A stretch of DNA of 64,000 nt from Hyalella azteca (lineage: Eukaryota > Arthropoda > Malacostraca > Amphipoda > Hyalellidae). The translations under genes and the position numbers were made by a program. Below are positions 1-12,100 of the stretch, piece by piece. The notes beneath the pieces are model-generated. The model searched no databases. It was not told the origin of the DNA and worked only from the letters and a program-made list of their open reading frames with translations. The DNA is taken from NCBI RefSeq assembly GCF_000764305.2, contig NW_025942195.1, positions 1 to 64,000 of the forward strand, given 5' to 3'. Positions within the stretch are counted from its first letter, which is position 1, and every line of letters starts with the position of its first letter.

Positions 1-118
1 GTACGACGTAACAATGTCACGGTACGACGTAACAATGTCATGGTACGACGTAATAATGTCACGGTACGACGTAACAATGTCACGGTACGTCGTAACAATG
101 ACACGGTACCTTGTAGCA
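1..118. repeat. 21-bp minisatellite
   Basis: About five and a half head-to-tail copies of a 21-bp unit built on GTACGACGTAACAATGTCAC, decaying at the right-hand end. A lone related fragment (GGTACGACGTAAC) recurs near 265-277. The array runs off the left window edge, so its full length is unknown. Open frames through it are repeat translations, not genes. Confidence 0.9.
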
Positions 119-657
119 ATGGCTTGTTACCAAGCCTGTCTGAATAACTCAAGTCAATGGCAACTAAAATTGAAATGGCAATTGAGTTGCGATTTAAGTT
201 TAGTTTAATGAGTGACATATATCTTAACGCTTGATTAATCAATATGTTCAGCATATCGTTGTCATGGTACGACGTAACAGCTTAGAGAACACATGAATAT
301 TAATATTATTTTAATAGTTTCCCAGTATCCAAAACAAAAACATTGCCTTCAAAATATTTAATTTTAGTCAAACGCTAGTCAATCATCTAAACAAAGACAG
401 CGCGAAAAGAATATCAGCGTTGTTTAAACGACTTAAAATCTTCATGAGCTCTTAGAGCTGCCTTAACCACCTCAGTAATGTGACGTCTTCGCTAACTATC
501 GTCCAAACTCTATACAAACATTCGGCCATACTCTAAATAAACTATTGTGTACATAAACCATCACATAGTTTTGACGCGCAGGGACAGCTGTTGTCTGGTG
601 ACTAAGAGGCGCGTGACGCGGCGCTTTCATCTCTTCATTAAACACGCGGAGGAGAAC

Positions 658-743
658 ATGGGCAACGGCAGCTCAGGCCTCACTGAAGAGGTCTTGGAGG
701 AGTATGAAGAGCTGACGTTTCTGACGCGTAAGGAGATTATTCA
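658..743 (+). CDS. First coding exon of a CIB-family (calcium- and integrin-binding) EF-hand protein, partial gene
   Basis: The exon encodes 28 residues plus two bases, beginning MGNGSSGLTEEVLEEYEE and continuing LTFLTRKEII. This matches the N-terminus of CIB1/CIB2 proteins (MGN, then an E-x-L-x-x-Y segment, then TF-x-[TN]-[KR]-[KQ]-[ED]-I). The MGNGSS start fits the N-myristoylation consensus (Gly2, Ser at 5/6), as is usual in this family. CIB proteins bind Ca2+ through C-terminal EF hands and act as adaptors at membranes, for example with integrin or TMC partners. The exon ends CA|GTGAGT at 744, phase 2. The EF-hand exons are not seen downstream. Instead the donor sits at the head of a 31-bp tandem array and then an adapter sequence at 881, so the rest of the gene is probably lost to a misjoin, though a long intron is also possible. 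The family call is from the N-terminus alone. Confidence 0.62.
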
Positions 744-880
744 GTGAGTGATGAATGTTCGGTAATATGATTCAGTGAGTGATGAATGCTCGGTAATATG
801 ATTCAGTGAGTGATGAATGTTTAGTAATATGATTCAGTGAGTGATGAATGTTCGGTAATATGATTCAGTGAGTGATGAAT
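744..880 (+). repeat. 31-bp tandem array that duplicates the CIB exon splice donor
   Basis: Four full units and part of a fifth. Each begins GTGAGTGATGAATG and ends AATATGATTCA, so each restores the sequence TTCA|GTGAGT. Donor-like sites fall at 744, 775, 806, 837 and 868, exactly 31 bp apart. The array ends abruptly at 880, where the adapter begins. Confidence 0.92.
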
Positions 881-918
881 CTGTCTCTTATACACATCTA
901 GATGTGTATAAGAGACAG
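881..918. other. Nextera mate-pair junction adapter (Tn5 mosaic ends, artefact)
   Basis: CTGTCTCTTATACACATCT is followed directly by its reverse complement AGATGTGTATAAGAGACAG. This 38-bp palindrome is the Tn5 transposase mosaic end in both orientations, the circularisation junction of Nextera mate-pair libraries. It is library sequence, not genome, and marks a place where two genomic fragments that need not be adjacent have been joined. Confidence 0.97.
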
Positions 919-1028
919 CCTATATATAGTTGAGTTCGTCGCCTATAGTTGAGTTCGTCGCCTATAGTTGAGTTCGTCGCCTATAGTTGAGTTCGTCGCC
1001 TATAGTTGAGTTCGTCGCCTATAGTTGA
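919..1028. repeat. 19-bp minisatellite directly after the adapter
   Basis: Five and a half copies of a 19-bp unit (CCTATAGTTGAGTTCGTCG) start at the first base after the adapter. The repeat unit differs from the 31-bp array on the other side, which supports the two sides coming from different loci. Confidence 0.9.
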
Positions 1029-3806
1029 TACAGTTCAAGTTTTAATAGCAAGGCAAGGCCGCAGCAGCTGTGCGCTGCTCTGCTATATACAGAGCGCCTG
1101 CGTCACAGTGAGACAGAGCGTCATAATTAATGGCTGAGATCACACGGATTACTTGAAATTTATAATAATATATACAGAGAAAGAGCTACCGAAAACTCGT
1201 ATAAAAAGCATTAAATTGAAGTACATCGGCGAACGTATGAGCTTCATAAGGTAGCCGCTCGTTGGTTTCCGGCAACTCTGAGCTAAATTTTATTGACGTA
1301 TTTATTCGGGCAATATGTTTTTGTAAGCATTATTTATTTATAAGGAAAAATTGTAATGGTAGTATGAGAAATAAATTGATATTAATTGGAGTTCTCATTA
1401 GTAGCCAATGTTTTATTTTCCTCTTTAGCGGATGAATTCGAAGGCCTCTGTCAATCTTTCGTTTATTTTTTTCCTTTGTTTTTGGTATATTAATTTTCTA
1501 TTAGTCCATCACCCATATAAAAAATATACTGAAAGTTTGCACCGGCAGAACACTTCTCTAATGTGATTGTTTTTGGACATATTTTGAACCAATGAATTTA
1601 TGGAAAATTTACCTCAACACTAAAAAATTTCCTCACGAGGAACTAAGTAGGAAAATAAATGGAGGCATGAAGCAAATTTAACAAATACTGTGATCAAGAA
1701 CAGTTATACAAATAATACACGTGATGGACCCACCTGGATCTGGGCAGAACATTATTCAGGTTCATCGTTATTTTAGTTTACCCGCTTGTTTTTACCCGCA
1801 GGTTGTTGCATTTCCATTCCACCATACGGGACTTTCAGTTTCCATCGAACTTTAATATTAAACACATTTCTTTGATGCGCTGAGTGCAAAGTTCGTATTT
1901 ATGAAAAATTTAAGATTTCACCTGGGTATGAAGAGTTTTGAATTTGCATCTGGTGTATTGCGCAATCGCATCGTGTGTGAAATTTATATTGGAGGTATAA
2001 CGATGTTGTGTTTAATAGCTGCAATACCCCATAAATCACATGGGATATTACTTTTTTTAATCATAACTGTCCAAGTGCTTCGTGATTGACTACATAAATA
2101 GAACTAATGAAGGCGCTAGCGTCCGGTTTGGTTTTTTCACATGGAACATGAGATTAATCATTTTTTTATTCATGATCACAAAATATGAGAAATGTTGTCA
2201 ATACTAAAATAAATCTTCGCAGATTATCTCGATTCAGAAATATCTCCTACATTTCATCAGGCAAGCGTATGAAATACTATGTTCGCATTGCATATGTCCC
2301 AACATGTTATGTAGTTTTATACCATTCATATTTTCCTTTCATGCGGTTGTGTGATGATCACAAGTTCATGTAGTCGCGTACCATCTACGTGTTTAGATAT
2401 ATAGCCCTATACCATTCAAACGTTCCCGCATGTAGCTGCGTATTATTATAATTTTCCAACATGTGGTTGAGTACCATTCACTTGTTCCGTAATGCGTTTG
2501 TTTACTATTGCTCCCACTCACGGTTATTTTCCATCCACATGTTCCCGCATGCGGTTGTGTACTATCCTCATGCTTTCACATGAGGTTGTTTGCCTATCAC
2601 ATGTTCCCACATGTGCATGCGCATCATTAAAATATTCCTGCCTGCGTTTGAATACGACACAAATATTCCCTCTTATAGCTGTATACCATACAAATGTTTG
2701 CTACTGTAGTTATGTACCATGCTACATAAGTACCACATTTACCATATGCATTGGTATTTTAATTAAAAACAATGCGATACGAAGCTTGTCGCTTGAACGC
2801 CACCCCCGCCAGCAGCAAGAGCTGCGGCAGGGAACGTTTGGCACGACGTCAAGCTGAGGTTGCTCGCTGTTGGGTCTATCTTCGGTGAGCTCGCAAACTT
2901 CAGTGAGCTAGCGAGGGCTCAGTATTGCAGGGGCTCTGTCGTGCTTGTACAATGACCGAACATTCCTAGATCTTTTTTGATGATTCTCTCAGTTTTAGGC
3001 TAGAAGTGATACGTGCTGCGGTGATTCTAATTTCAGAATATCTACTCTGGAATTTGTTCTCAAATGAAAAGATTCGTCACTATTGTTCTCACAGCATTTG
3101 TTTGATTAGAAATAAAATGAGAGTATTTCTTCAAACTTCAGGTCTTTACTCCGACGAAATTTATATAAGGTTTTCGTTCTATACTATCTTATTTAATTTA
3201 TACAAAGTTGAAAAATTACTGTCGAGTGTAAATCACTTGTAAAATTTTTGTCTGGCTTGATTTTAGGCTTTAAAAATTTATACGTTTTCATGATTGTTAT
3301 ACTCGATGACACGAGTACGTCACTCCTAATTAGTGTCGCTGCGACAGAAAGAAGAGTTAATGCCTATCTATGAGTTTTGTTAAGATATGTGCATTTTCCC
3401 AGCACTCGAAGTATGTGAAAAATCCTAGTGGCATTCAACAAGCTCACCAGCTCTGGCGCCTATTCAATAAATTAGCTTGCATTTAATTTTGACATTCAAA
3501 ATCTAGTTTCATGTTAATCAGGCATTTTGCTCCATTACACAGTACAAGTACTCGTACTGTTTAGGTAATAAATGAACACTTCACTATACTGTACTACATC
3601 AACCTCGCATGGAAACGAACCTGATAACAAATGCTACACACAGTATATCTCCGAACGCTCTAAAAAATCAAAATATGAATTAAAAGCCCAAAAGTAATTC
3701 AGAGCAAACCATCCAGAATACTTTTTGCAGGATTATGAAATTTCTGTTTGCGGTCAAGTTTAAATAGGAGAAAGCAGCTAGGTTGCTAGCAACGCATACA
3801 GGAGCG
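1029..3806. other. Gene-free stretch upstream of SmydA-like gene 1, with a decayed ~30-bp repeat
   Basis: AT-rich DNA with no recognisable coding exon. Between about 2280 and 2720 there is a heavily diverged tandem array of roughly 30-35 bp whose copies share CATGTTCCC and GCGGTTGTGTACCAT-like blocks. A short GC-richer patch at 2770-2860 and the sequence just before 3807 could hold the 5' UTR of gene 1, but no promoter motif is convincing. Confidence 0.5.
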
Positions 3807-6800
3807 ATGGTGGAAGAAGGAGATGGCCGCGGCTCGGCGCTGCCCGACAAGGTAGGTTCCAACAAACAGAAACTCGGTGCACACAAGCCCTAATTTCGGC
3901 GTGAAATAATTAGAAGGCTTAAATGAAAACATACTAGTTCAGAAATCAGAAAATTACATGCTATTGATAATGTTGGGATGAGATATTTTAAGCTGTATTT
4001 GCAGCGAATAATTTGTATGCACCTAAACTTTAGAGATAATGGCGGGTCATATGTTTGAAAATAAAAAGCTTCCGCAATGATTTTACCGTAAGTATTTTTC
4101 GTACTTCTAAGGTAAACAATCACATTATTGAAAATTTGATGTCACCACTTTCTGTGACTATACCAAATTCAGAACGTATTAACCTGTTATTTTTGTATTA
4201 AGATGTATCGAATATTTTTCAAGATATCGTGGCTTCGGAAAAGAAAGAATAATTGCAGATACCGCAAAATTATAAGAAATTTGCGCACATTTTGCTGACA
4301 TAACTCCTGTTATTATGCAGACCAAAGCTCCTCCAGGAGCCGTGCAGGAACTACAGTCTGGCGAGGAGAGAAGATGGCGCCTAGAGTACCAGGAGCCCTT
4401 CGGCAGGTTGGTGTCCATGTAGTTAGTGGGGTGGTAGGGAGAGATCTGGCGGAAAAGTTCATTGAGAATTTATTTACCTGGTAGTGCATTCAGCGTTCGT
4501 TACAATTTGGTGTATGCTTTCATGAACAGGTCAGAAATTTCATATTTAAATACTGTCAGATAAGAATCGTCCAAAGCGTATATTGAGGAGTTTTGCTTGT
4601 TTTCACAAATGGGAGCTTAGATGTATGGAATTATAAGTGTAGCGAAGTCGAAACCAATTCGTGCTTATACAATGGTGACTACGTAGTTTGTTTCCATACC
4701 ATATGATCACCATTGTTTTTGGCCGTATTTAGGTGCCTAATAGCGACTGCAAACCTAAGTATGGGTGATGTGATCTACCGCGACAACCCCATCATAACGG
4801 GTCCCAAGCTAACCTCTGCTCTGCTGTGTCTCGGCTGCTACAAGACCTTGACAGACGAACATTACGATTGTTCCAAGTGAGATGGTTCAGTTCTCTATTT
4901 CTTAACTGTACTTAACTGAATATAGTATAAAAGATTCACTTTTATACTTTATTTTGAAATGGTTATTTTCGCCTTAATTTTATTATTTTGTTTATAAGGA
5001 AGATTCTTACTGAAATCTTACCACACTCATAATTTCAGATGCACGTGGACTCTTTGCGGGCCCGAATGTGAAACTGAAGGTTACCATCCGTACGAGTGTA
5101 AGGTCTTCTCCAAAGCCAATTTTAAATTAAATCTTGCTGATTTTGGCGACAAAAATCCAGTGTATGAGTGCATCTTGCCCCTGCGATGCTTGATGCTGCG
5201 TGAAGCTGACCCCAGTAAATGGAGTACGCTGCAGGCGATGGAGTCGCACGATGAGATCAGGCAAAAATCTGACTTCTGGGATATTGAACAGGTAGGCATT
5301 GAAATCCATATAGTTCAAATATATTTGTTCTTGCCATCCTGTTACTTGATGATGTAATGCATTTTACTTATGATTTGGATCTGACCTATAGTTATCAATT
5401 TTGGTGTCAAATGAGTGTTGTACGCATCCTTGCTCCAAGGGACTTATCAGTATGTTGCTCTAGATTTTAATTTTCGATAGTTTCATATATTTTACATTCT
5501 ATATTATTTGAAAAAATTCCTCATTGTAGCGCAGAGAAGAATACTGATATTAAATGATCGTATAATCCGTCCTGCAGATCAACGTATGTGATTTTTTGAG
5601 GAAGCAAGCGAAAGTTGAGTACAGTGACGCCCTCATGCACACAATCTGTGGCATCCTCGACGTGAACTGCCATGAAGTGCGCTCTAATGTTCCTGGTGAG
5701 TGATGCAGCGTGTGGTGAGTGATGCAGCGTGTGGTGAGTGATGCAGCGTGTGGTGAGTGATGCAGCGTGTGGNTCCTTTTACTGCCTATATAGAGTAAAT
5801 CGTCATGTCAGCTTACTGACTAGAGTGAGATCTTCATGTCCTTTTACTGTCTAGGGTAAATCTTCATGTCAGCTTACTGACTAGAGTGGGATCTCAATAT
5901 CCTTGTACTGACTAAAGTAATATCTTCATGTTCTGTCACCTACTTCAGCTCTTATGCGTCAAGTGATGTCCCGACCTCTTACCTGCCGCAGGAGCTCCTG
6001 ATGAGTCACGCGTCCGGGGCCTGTACCCCCTCTGCGCGATGATGTCTCACGACTGTACGTGCAACACGCAGCACACCATCATGGACGACCACAGTATGGT
6101 GGTCGTCGCCTCCAGGAACATCGCCAAAGGACAACAAATTACGGGTCAGCTCATGCGTACTTGAACATGTCATGGACACCACGTTGAAGTTGTGTGTTTA
6201 CGAAATAAACTTATTGTTTTATATAGTTTCACGTAATTCAGGAATTACTTCGTGATTGCACGGAAGTTAAAAATACCACTGTATGCGGAATGTCTTATTT
6301 CTAATTCCTCTTTTTTAGTCGTCATTTTCAAGTTACTATGGCGCCACTCATATTTTACTCACGCAACTTTTCCTCGGGATTTGTACTTTACCGCGACTAC
6401 TAGATAAATTTTAATTTCCTGTATAACTTTATTTGTTACCATTGATTTCAGGAATATATACTCAACTCCTTTCCGGCACGACGGAGCGCCGCAAGCACCT
6501 GCGCTACTGCAAGTTCTTCGACTGCGTGTGCCGGCGCTGCAGCGACCCCACCGAACTGGGGACTTACTTCAGCGCCTTGAGGTGCACCCAATGCGGTGGC
6601 CCCGTGCTCTGTAAGGACCCACTGCACCCCAACAACACAGCTGACTACCGCTGCACCGAGTGCGGTAATGAGGTGCGTGCAGTGGCTGACTACCACTGCA
6701 CCGAGTGTGGTAATGAGGTGCGTGCAGTGGCTGACTACCGCTGCACCGAGAGTGGTAATGAGGTGCGTGCAGTGGCTGACTATACCGCTGCACCGAGTGT

Positions 6801-9168
6801 GGTAATGAGGTGCGTGCAGTGGCTGACTACCGCAGCACCGAGTGTGGTAATGAGGTGCGTGCATGGGCTGAATACTGGTTCTCCAAATCGATGATAAATT
6901 TGCCCATCGATACAACCACTACTTCACAAGCGGCACTGAGGTTCTCTCAGACGTTTACAAGCTGTGTATGGGGCGGCGATGACCGCTGGGAGGTGGTAAC
7001 AGTATATGGACCGAGTCCGCCGAATGCATCCTTTGGTAAACAATGAACTGGAAATTTCACTAAACCGTAATTGGTTACTGCGTGATGATGAAGAACGTGT
7101 TATTTTGATTGTCTAAAACCATATCTTGAGTTATATTAAGTGATATTATTATCCATTTAAAACCATATCTTGAGTGATAAAACAAACCGCTTTGTTTTCT
7201 CAGGTACCAAACAGCGAAGTGAATGGTCTGACTTGCCTCATTGGAGCCGAAATTGCGCTAGCCGGAGAAAATGATCCGACAATATTAGAGCAGCTACTAG
7301 AAAAATATTCATCCCTGCTTAACCCGAACCATTTCCACATCATCGCACTCAAAAGTAGTTTGTCTCAAGTTAGTGCATTTGTAATAACGTGCTCGTGCTC
7401 ATCTATCTTAGTTAGAATTGCGCATAGAGTGCTAAATGGAATGGGGTATTATATTGAGAAATAATAGGTAAAACCGGATATTAAGGTGTAAATAGTTGAT
7501 TATATATTAAATAGGCTACATAGACAGTGTCGGTTTCGATGAGTTTCGTGAAACTTTTTCCTATTTTTCTACATGCCGTCCGTTTTCATGGCGTCCCCGG
7601 AAGTAGTGTTTTTAAAATGATTTTCCTGAGCAAGATATAACGCAATTTTCTCACACATTTCTGTGAATGATCGAGGTTTTTGTCTCCAGACGTACGGTCG
7701 CGTGGCGGGCACTCAGATGACGGATCTGAGTGCTGGGCAGCTGGGCCGCAAGATGCAGTGCTGCAGAGACGTGCTGCTGGTGCTCGACGTGCTCGATCCT
7801 GGCATATCGAGGCTCAGAGGTCAGTGTCCTCGACGTCAACGTAACAGAAATATCGAGGCTCAGAGGTCAGTGTAACACACACACAAACACACATAGTCAC
7901 ACAGATTGTAGTTCCACTGTAAAGCTTTACAATAAACAGACGTCCTTTAATTATGATGATATGGTATATGAATTACATATGATTCAAACTAATCAAACAA
8001 CAGTCTTCTGTCTCGTCTTTAAATTTGACCAGTCAATTTAATTACAAGTCTCTTGCCTCGTCTGTAAGTATTGACCAGTTATTTCAAGCAACAGTCTGCT
8101 CTACCTAACAATCTGCTCGCAGGCTCACATATGAATTCCTGTTAATAATTCTTTTTTTTTTGGGGGGGGGATCTCTATTTGAAAATGTTCAATTAGATAT
8201 ACAAATTCGAATAAAAAAACGAAAACTGGCATGATATTGACGATTTGGTAACTAATTTGTGAATCGTGTTCCGAATATTTATGTTCAGGCATAATGGAGT
8301 ACGAGCTGCAGGTGGCGCTGCTGCTGCTGCTGCAGAGGGCGTTCGTGCAGCGGCAGCTGACGCGGCAGGAGGTGCTGCAGAGGCTGCACGAGCCGCTCCT
8401 GCTGCTCCAGAGCGTCAGCATGTGCCTGCAGCACGAGGCGCCATCTTGCTTCGAGGGAAAAATTTATACGGTCAGATCTTTGCCTTATATACTTTACTTT
8501 GTTAATAGTCGAACAATATAAACTTAGGTTGTATATTAAATTTTTTTTCAAAGTCTGGAAATAATCTGGATTTCTGCTGGTATAAAAAGGTTTTGTTAAA
8601 ACGATTTCGTAGTCCGAGATCCAAAATGAACACTATTTTTCTTCTTTTAAATTTTCGACTGAATTTCCTTTGGCACAAAATTCATAACAATAAAGCTTTT
8701 TAAATCAAGCCCTCCGTACTATTTTGCATGGCCTTTCAAATGATATGGGCGCACAAAGTCAACCAAGATTGCCAGCCTTACAATTTGAGGTTACCAAGAA
8801 CCAACGTTTTGATGCCAAAGGATGCGGTATCATGCTGTTAATTGCCTTCTATCTTAGCATTCCCGTTATGCACGAGGTCTAATGTATTTACTATCATATA
8901 CACGTTTGATGAATACATACATCCATAGCGAACTAGGTTGAAAAACTCCATATAAATTTAATTACATTTCATAAGATCGGCTCAGATTGTAATGTTTGGA
9001 TGACAGATAGCGCAGCGCTCGCTAGCAGAAGTGCTCAAGTGGAGAGAAAAAGTCAAGTTGATGCCAGAAGAAAAGTTTCTACCACCGCCGGTCATCACTT
9101 TTGACCAGCCCAAACTCTCGGAGCAAGATCTCACGCTTGGAGATCTGCTCCGGAAAATAGGAAGTTGA
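3807..9168 (+). CDS. SmydA-like SET and MYND domain protein, paralogue 1 (11 coding exons, 552 aa)
   Basis: Coding exons: 3807-3851, 4321-4406, 4733-4876, 5039-5291, 5578-5695, 5992-6144, 6452-6672, 7204-7368, 7690-7819, 8289-8470, 9007-9168, all GT-AG. The sum is 1659 bp, in frame to TGA. The SET N-part follows FGRCLIATANLS (residues 42-53). The MYND finger has eight ligands, C76, C79, C90, C93, C98, C102, H108 and C112. GILDVNCHE lies around 205. The SET core is RGLYPLCAMMSHDC with N240, and Y269 sits where the SET catalytic Tyr is expected. The post-SET is C291-x-C293-x2-C296, followed by two CxxC pairs (311/314, 334/337) and a helical C-terminal half. SMYD proteins are lysine methyltransferases or adaptors; the canonical GxG motif reads GRC, so activity is uncertain. 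The start was chosen because the exon ends PDK|TKAPP, matching paralogue 2. AATAAA at 10234 and 10535 are possible poly(A) signals. The donors of exons 5, 7 and 9 lie in tandem repeats. Confidence 0.9.
5696..5773 (+). repeat. 19-bp array duplicating the exon 5 splice donor of gene 1
   Basis: Four copies of GTGAGTGATGCAGCGTGTG give donor sites at 5696, 5715, 5734 and 5753. The array ends in a single N at 5773, exactly where the T of a fifth GT would fall, so the true copy number is unresolved. All but the first site would add 19, 38 or 57 nt to the exon; only the last keeps frame. Confidence 0.92.
5776..5935. repeat. Degenerate ~32-bp repeat in intron 5 of gene 1
   Basis: Four to five diverged copies sharing TTACTGACTAGAGT and ATCTTCATGTC blocks, lying entirely inside the intron between exons 5 and 6. 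Confidence 0.7.
6640..6862 (+). repeat. 45-bp array across the exon 7 donor of gene 1
   Basis: Five copies of a 45-bp unit that in frame reads ADYRCTECGNEVRAV. Each copy contains GAG|GTGCGT, so candidate exon ends fall at 6672, 6717, 6762, 6809 and 6854. The first three differ by 45 bp and keep the reading frame; between copies 3 and 4 a 2-bp insertion (spacing 47) breaks it. The first donor gives the closest match to paralogue 2 and is used in the gene model. Confidence 0.9.
7804..7872 (+). repeat. 46-bp duplication of the exon 9 donor of gene 1
   Basis: ATATCGAGGCTCAGAG|GTCAGTGT occurs twice, with donor positions at 7820 and 7866. Using the second would add 46 nt and shift the frame. Only the core of about 23 bp around the splice junction is duplicated. 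Confidence 0.85.
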
Positions 9169-12100
9169 TTTTTTTTAACTTAGACTATCACGCTCAATAG
9201 GGTAAATAGGAAGGGAATTCTTATTTACATAATATATTTAACACCGAAGATGTCAAGAAGGACAGGATTCAACAACGCAGCTGTATACAGATCTTGTAAA
9301 AAAAGAGTATCTTAATTAGACCGAAACTTTACTCCATGTGTATTTTTCTACAGCGTTGATTGAGTAATATTGATGGAAATGTACTGCAAGGATAGTGAAA
9401 ATTGACTGATGTTCTTAAATGGTTTATTCTTAACTATTTCTATGTAAAATGATCAACATTCTATGTTCAAAGTCTCTACGAGATTAATTTGAAAATCTTG
9501 GATCCTCGAATTAATTATTAGATCATGGAACCTCAAATTAAACTCTACGAAGATTACTGGTTCCTTTACTCAGAATTTTACTTATAAGACAAATGTACTA
9601 CGGACATTTTTGCCAGCTTTTCTACTAACTTGCTCGCCACAAAGCAATTAATATTTATTGGTGAGCTGCATAATTCTGCCGCAAAACCTCGCATTTTTCT
9701 GTTCATAACTTTCAATTCCTTCCACATTGAGATATTCTTACACATGCAGCCGGAACTAAATTGCTGCAGCAGCAATAATACTTTTTGTGATTAGTCCCTT
9801 GGCTTGCTGGCTAAGTCAGCTTTCTCAATTGTTATTTTTGAGTATATTTTGGAGTTAGCTTTGCACTTTTGTATTCTTATTCAATGGCTGAGCGCATTCT
9901 GAATTATTATCGCACTTGTTGCTCGTGTTCCATTTTACTTTAAGGCTGTGAAGCGCTTTCCTCTTTCTTAGAAAATAATATATTCTCTAGTCTATACCCT
10001 GGCTGGAAGACTGATCTTAAATTATAAATTTGGCACACAAATTGTTAAAGATATCATGGTGCTGGTGTAATTGAACACCTAACAAGTTATTCACCTAATG
10101 TCCTTATTACCACGTGGTTGATATGTTATTGAAATAATTAAAATGCCAGAGTTTTCCACAGAACCTTCAATATCACAATGTACAACTATTTTGATGATAA
10201 AGTGTACGACTATTTTGATTATAAATACAAGTTAATAAAATGTCATCATTGACGGTTAAATACATATTTTATGAAGAAATAATGGTTGTAAGGTTGCATT
10301 GTGATAACGATCGAAATGAAATATAGATTCCAATCCAAATGTGTATCATTTTCTCAACCAACGACGCTCAAAGGTGAACCTCGAACGAAACTAATGTCGA
10401 TAAGTAATTTTAAGCTAAACTGACGTCTGACTTAACTTGCAGTTTCAATGCAAATTTGGCTACTGTATTAGGAAAGCATAACTTATGCTGGGACATTTTT
10501 TACACTGTATACAGTGTACAGTCATTTTGTGTTCAATAAAAGATTACAATTCTGCCGTCATCAACACAATTCCTGAAAGTTTGAGGCCGGCAACATAGAT
10601 ATTATCTACAACATTTATAGTAGTTCTTGGCACAATTAACCTTTATCTCATCCATAAATCTTTTTTTCTGATAGGCTTTCTTTAACTACCGTGAACAACA
10701 GAGATGAAAAAAATTACATCTATTTTATCCTCGTGGCTGAATCATTGCGTTAATAAACACACGCAACAGATTTCTCAGTATATATACGCTTGCAAGTTAT
10801 AGGCTGCAGTAATACGTTCAGCTGACATAGTTGGCACGCGAGAAGAAGGCGTTCTCGTTCCCCCCTACAGCGCTGACGTCTCACGGGTGCCGGAGTTAGT
10901 ACGCGACATGGCTGGTGTAGTGTCGCACCTGCGAGCTGCTCTTGGGACCTTGAAATTTAAGCACAATTCAGTGCCAACTTCTGTTTATAAGTGCTAAAGT
11001 AACGACGCATTTAGCGGAGTTTCAGTAATTTTTGTAGCATCTCCTGACTTCTGATTGCCGGTGGAATTAATTGCGACGATGTGCGTCAGTGATCTGGTGT
11101 TAAGGAGTTCAGAAGCTCTGCAGCCGCGAGGGGTTGTGGCCAAGAGGAAGTGAATGTGGTCTCAGTGACCTGATGGTGGCACTCCGAGGCTGCGGATTAA
11201 AGGACCAGACTTTTTAAGAGTTTTTTTTTATTTTTTTACCGATTTCCAATGTTTTCAAACTATACCCAATAATAGTCAGTGGAAGTTGACAGGATCCTTG
11301 ATTATATACGTGTCCGTGGTTATTAAAAAAATTATTTCAAAGTATTCCTAATGCTACTATCTGGGCTCTGTAAATTTATATGGACTCTCTTGAATTGATA
11401 CTAGAAAGATCTTTATGATTGGCGTTGATTTTATTATCAACTGAATCGAAAATTCAAGTGTGGTGTCTTCGTGTTTCTTTATTTAAAGGCACAGTGCTTT
11501 GTATGAGCGAAGTTTGTAAATGAGAAGTCATTGGCCGTTGATGTTATAGCCAATGTTTGAGCCGCACGAGGGATCCAAATATACATTTGGGTGCTGCCTA
11601 AAAATAGCACCCTAACGCCAAGACCAGTAGGCGCACGTACTACACTCATTACCTCTCACGAGTCGGATGGAGCTTAGTTCAGAACAGAAGCAGTCATAGA
11701 TGTCGGGACGAATTTTACTTAAATTAGGAACAGTAATATAAATGTGAAAAAGATGGCACAAAGATGGAATTTATTTTGAACCATAGGATCATAAGAAAAA
11801 TTTGCAATATTTTAGGTGGTAAGCATAACCTATCATAAATTGAGGATGAACTTAAATACAAGATATGGGTTATAAATAACTGAGAGTAGTTTTTTTAGAT
11901 CCGGTGTGCTAAGCAGATTTTTAGTGAAATAGAAAAATTGTCTCGAAAATTATCTATGAAGGTTAAAGCGACAGTTTTGGTTAAGTTTTTCCTCAGATTA
12001 CGCAATCAAATTATGAATTTGTGTAATGTTGTTTAAGAATTTTAATTAAAGCATACTTCAAGAAATAATAAAATAACAAAATTTTTTCAAAGAAATGAAT

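Noticed and set aside
881..918. Natural transposon end or terminator-like palindrome
   Set aside because: The sequence is identical to the synthetic Tn5 mosaic-end junction adapter.
6448..6915. 155-codon reverse frame opposite exon 7
   Set aside because: Shadow of the exon and its 45-bp array; the forward strand has the conserved post-SET motif and splice sites.
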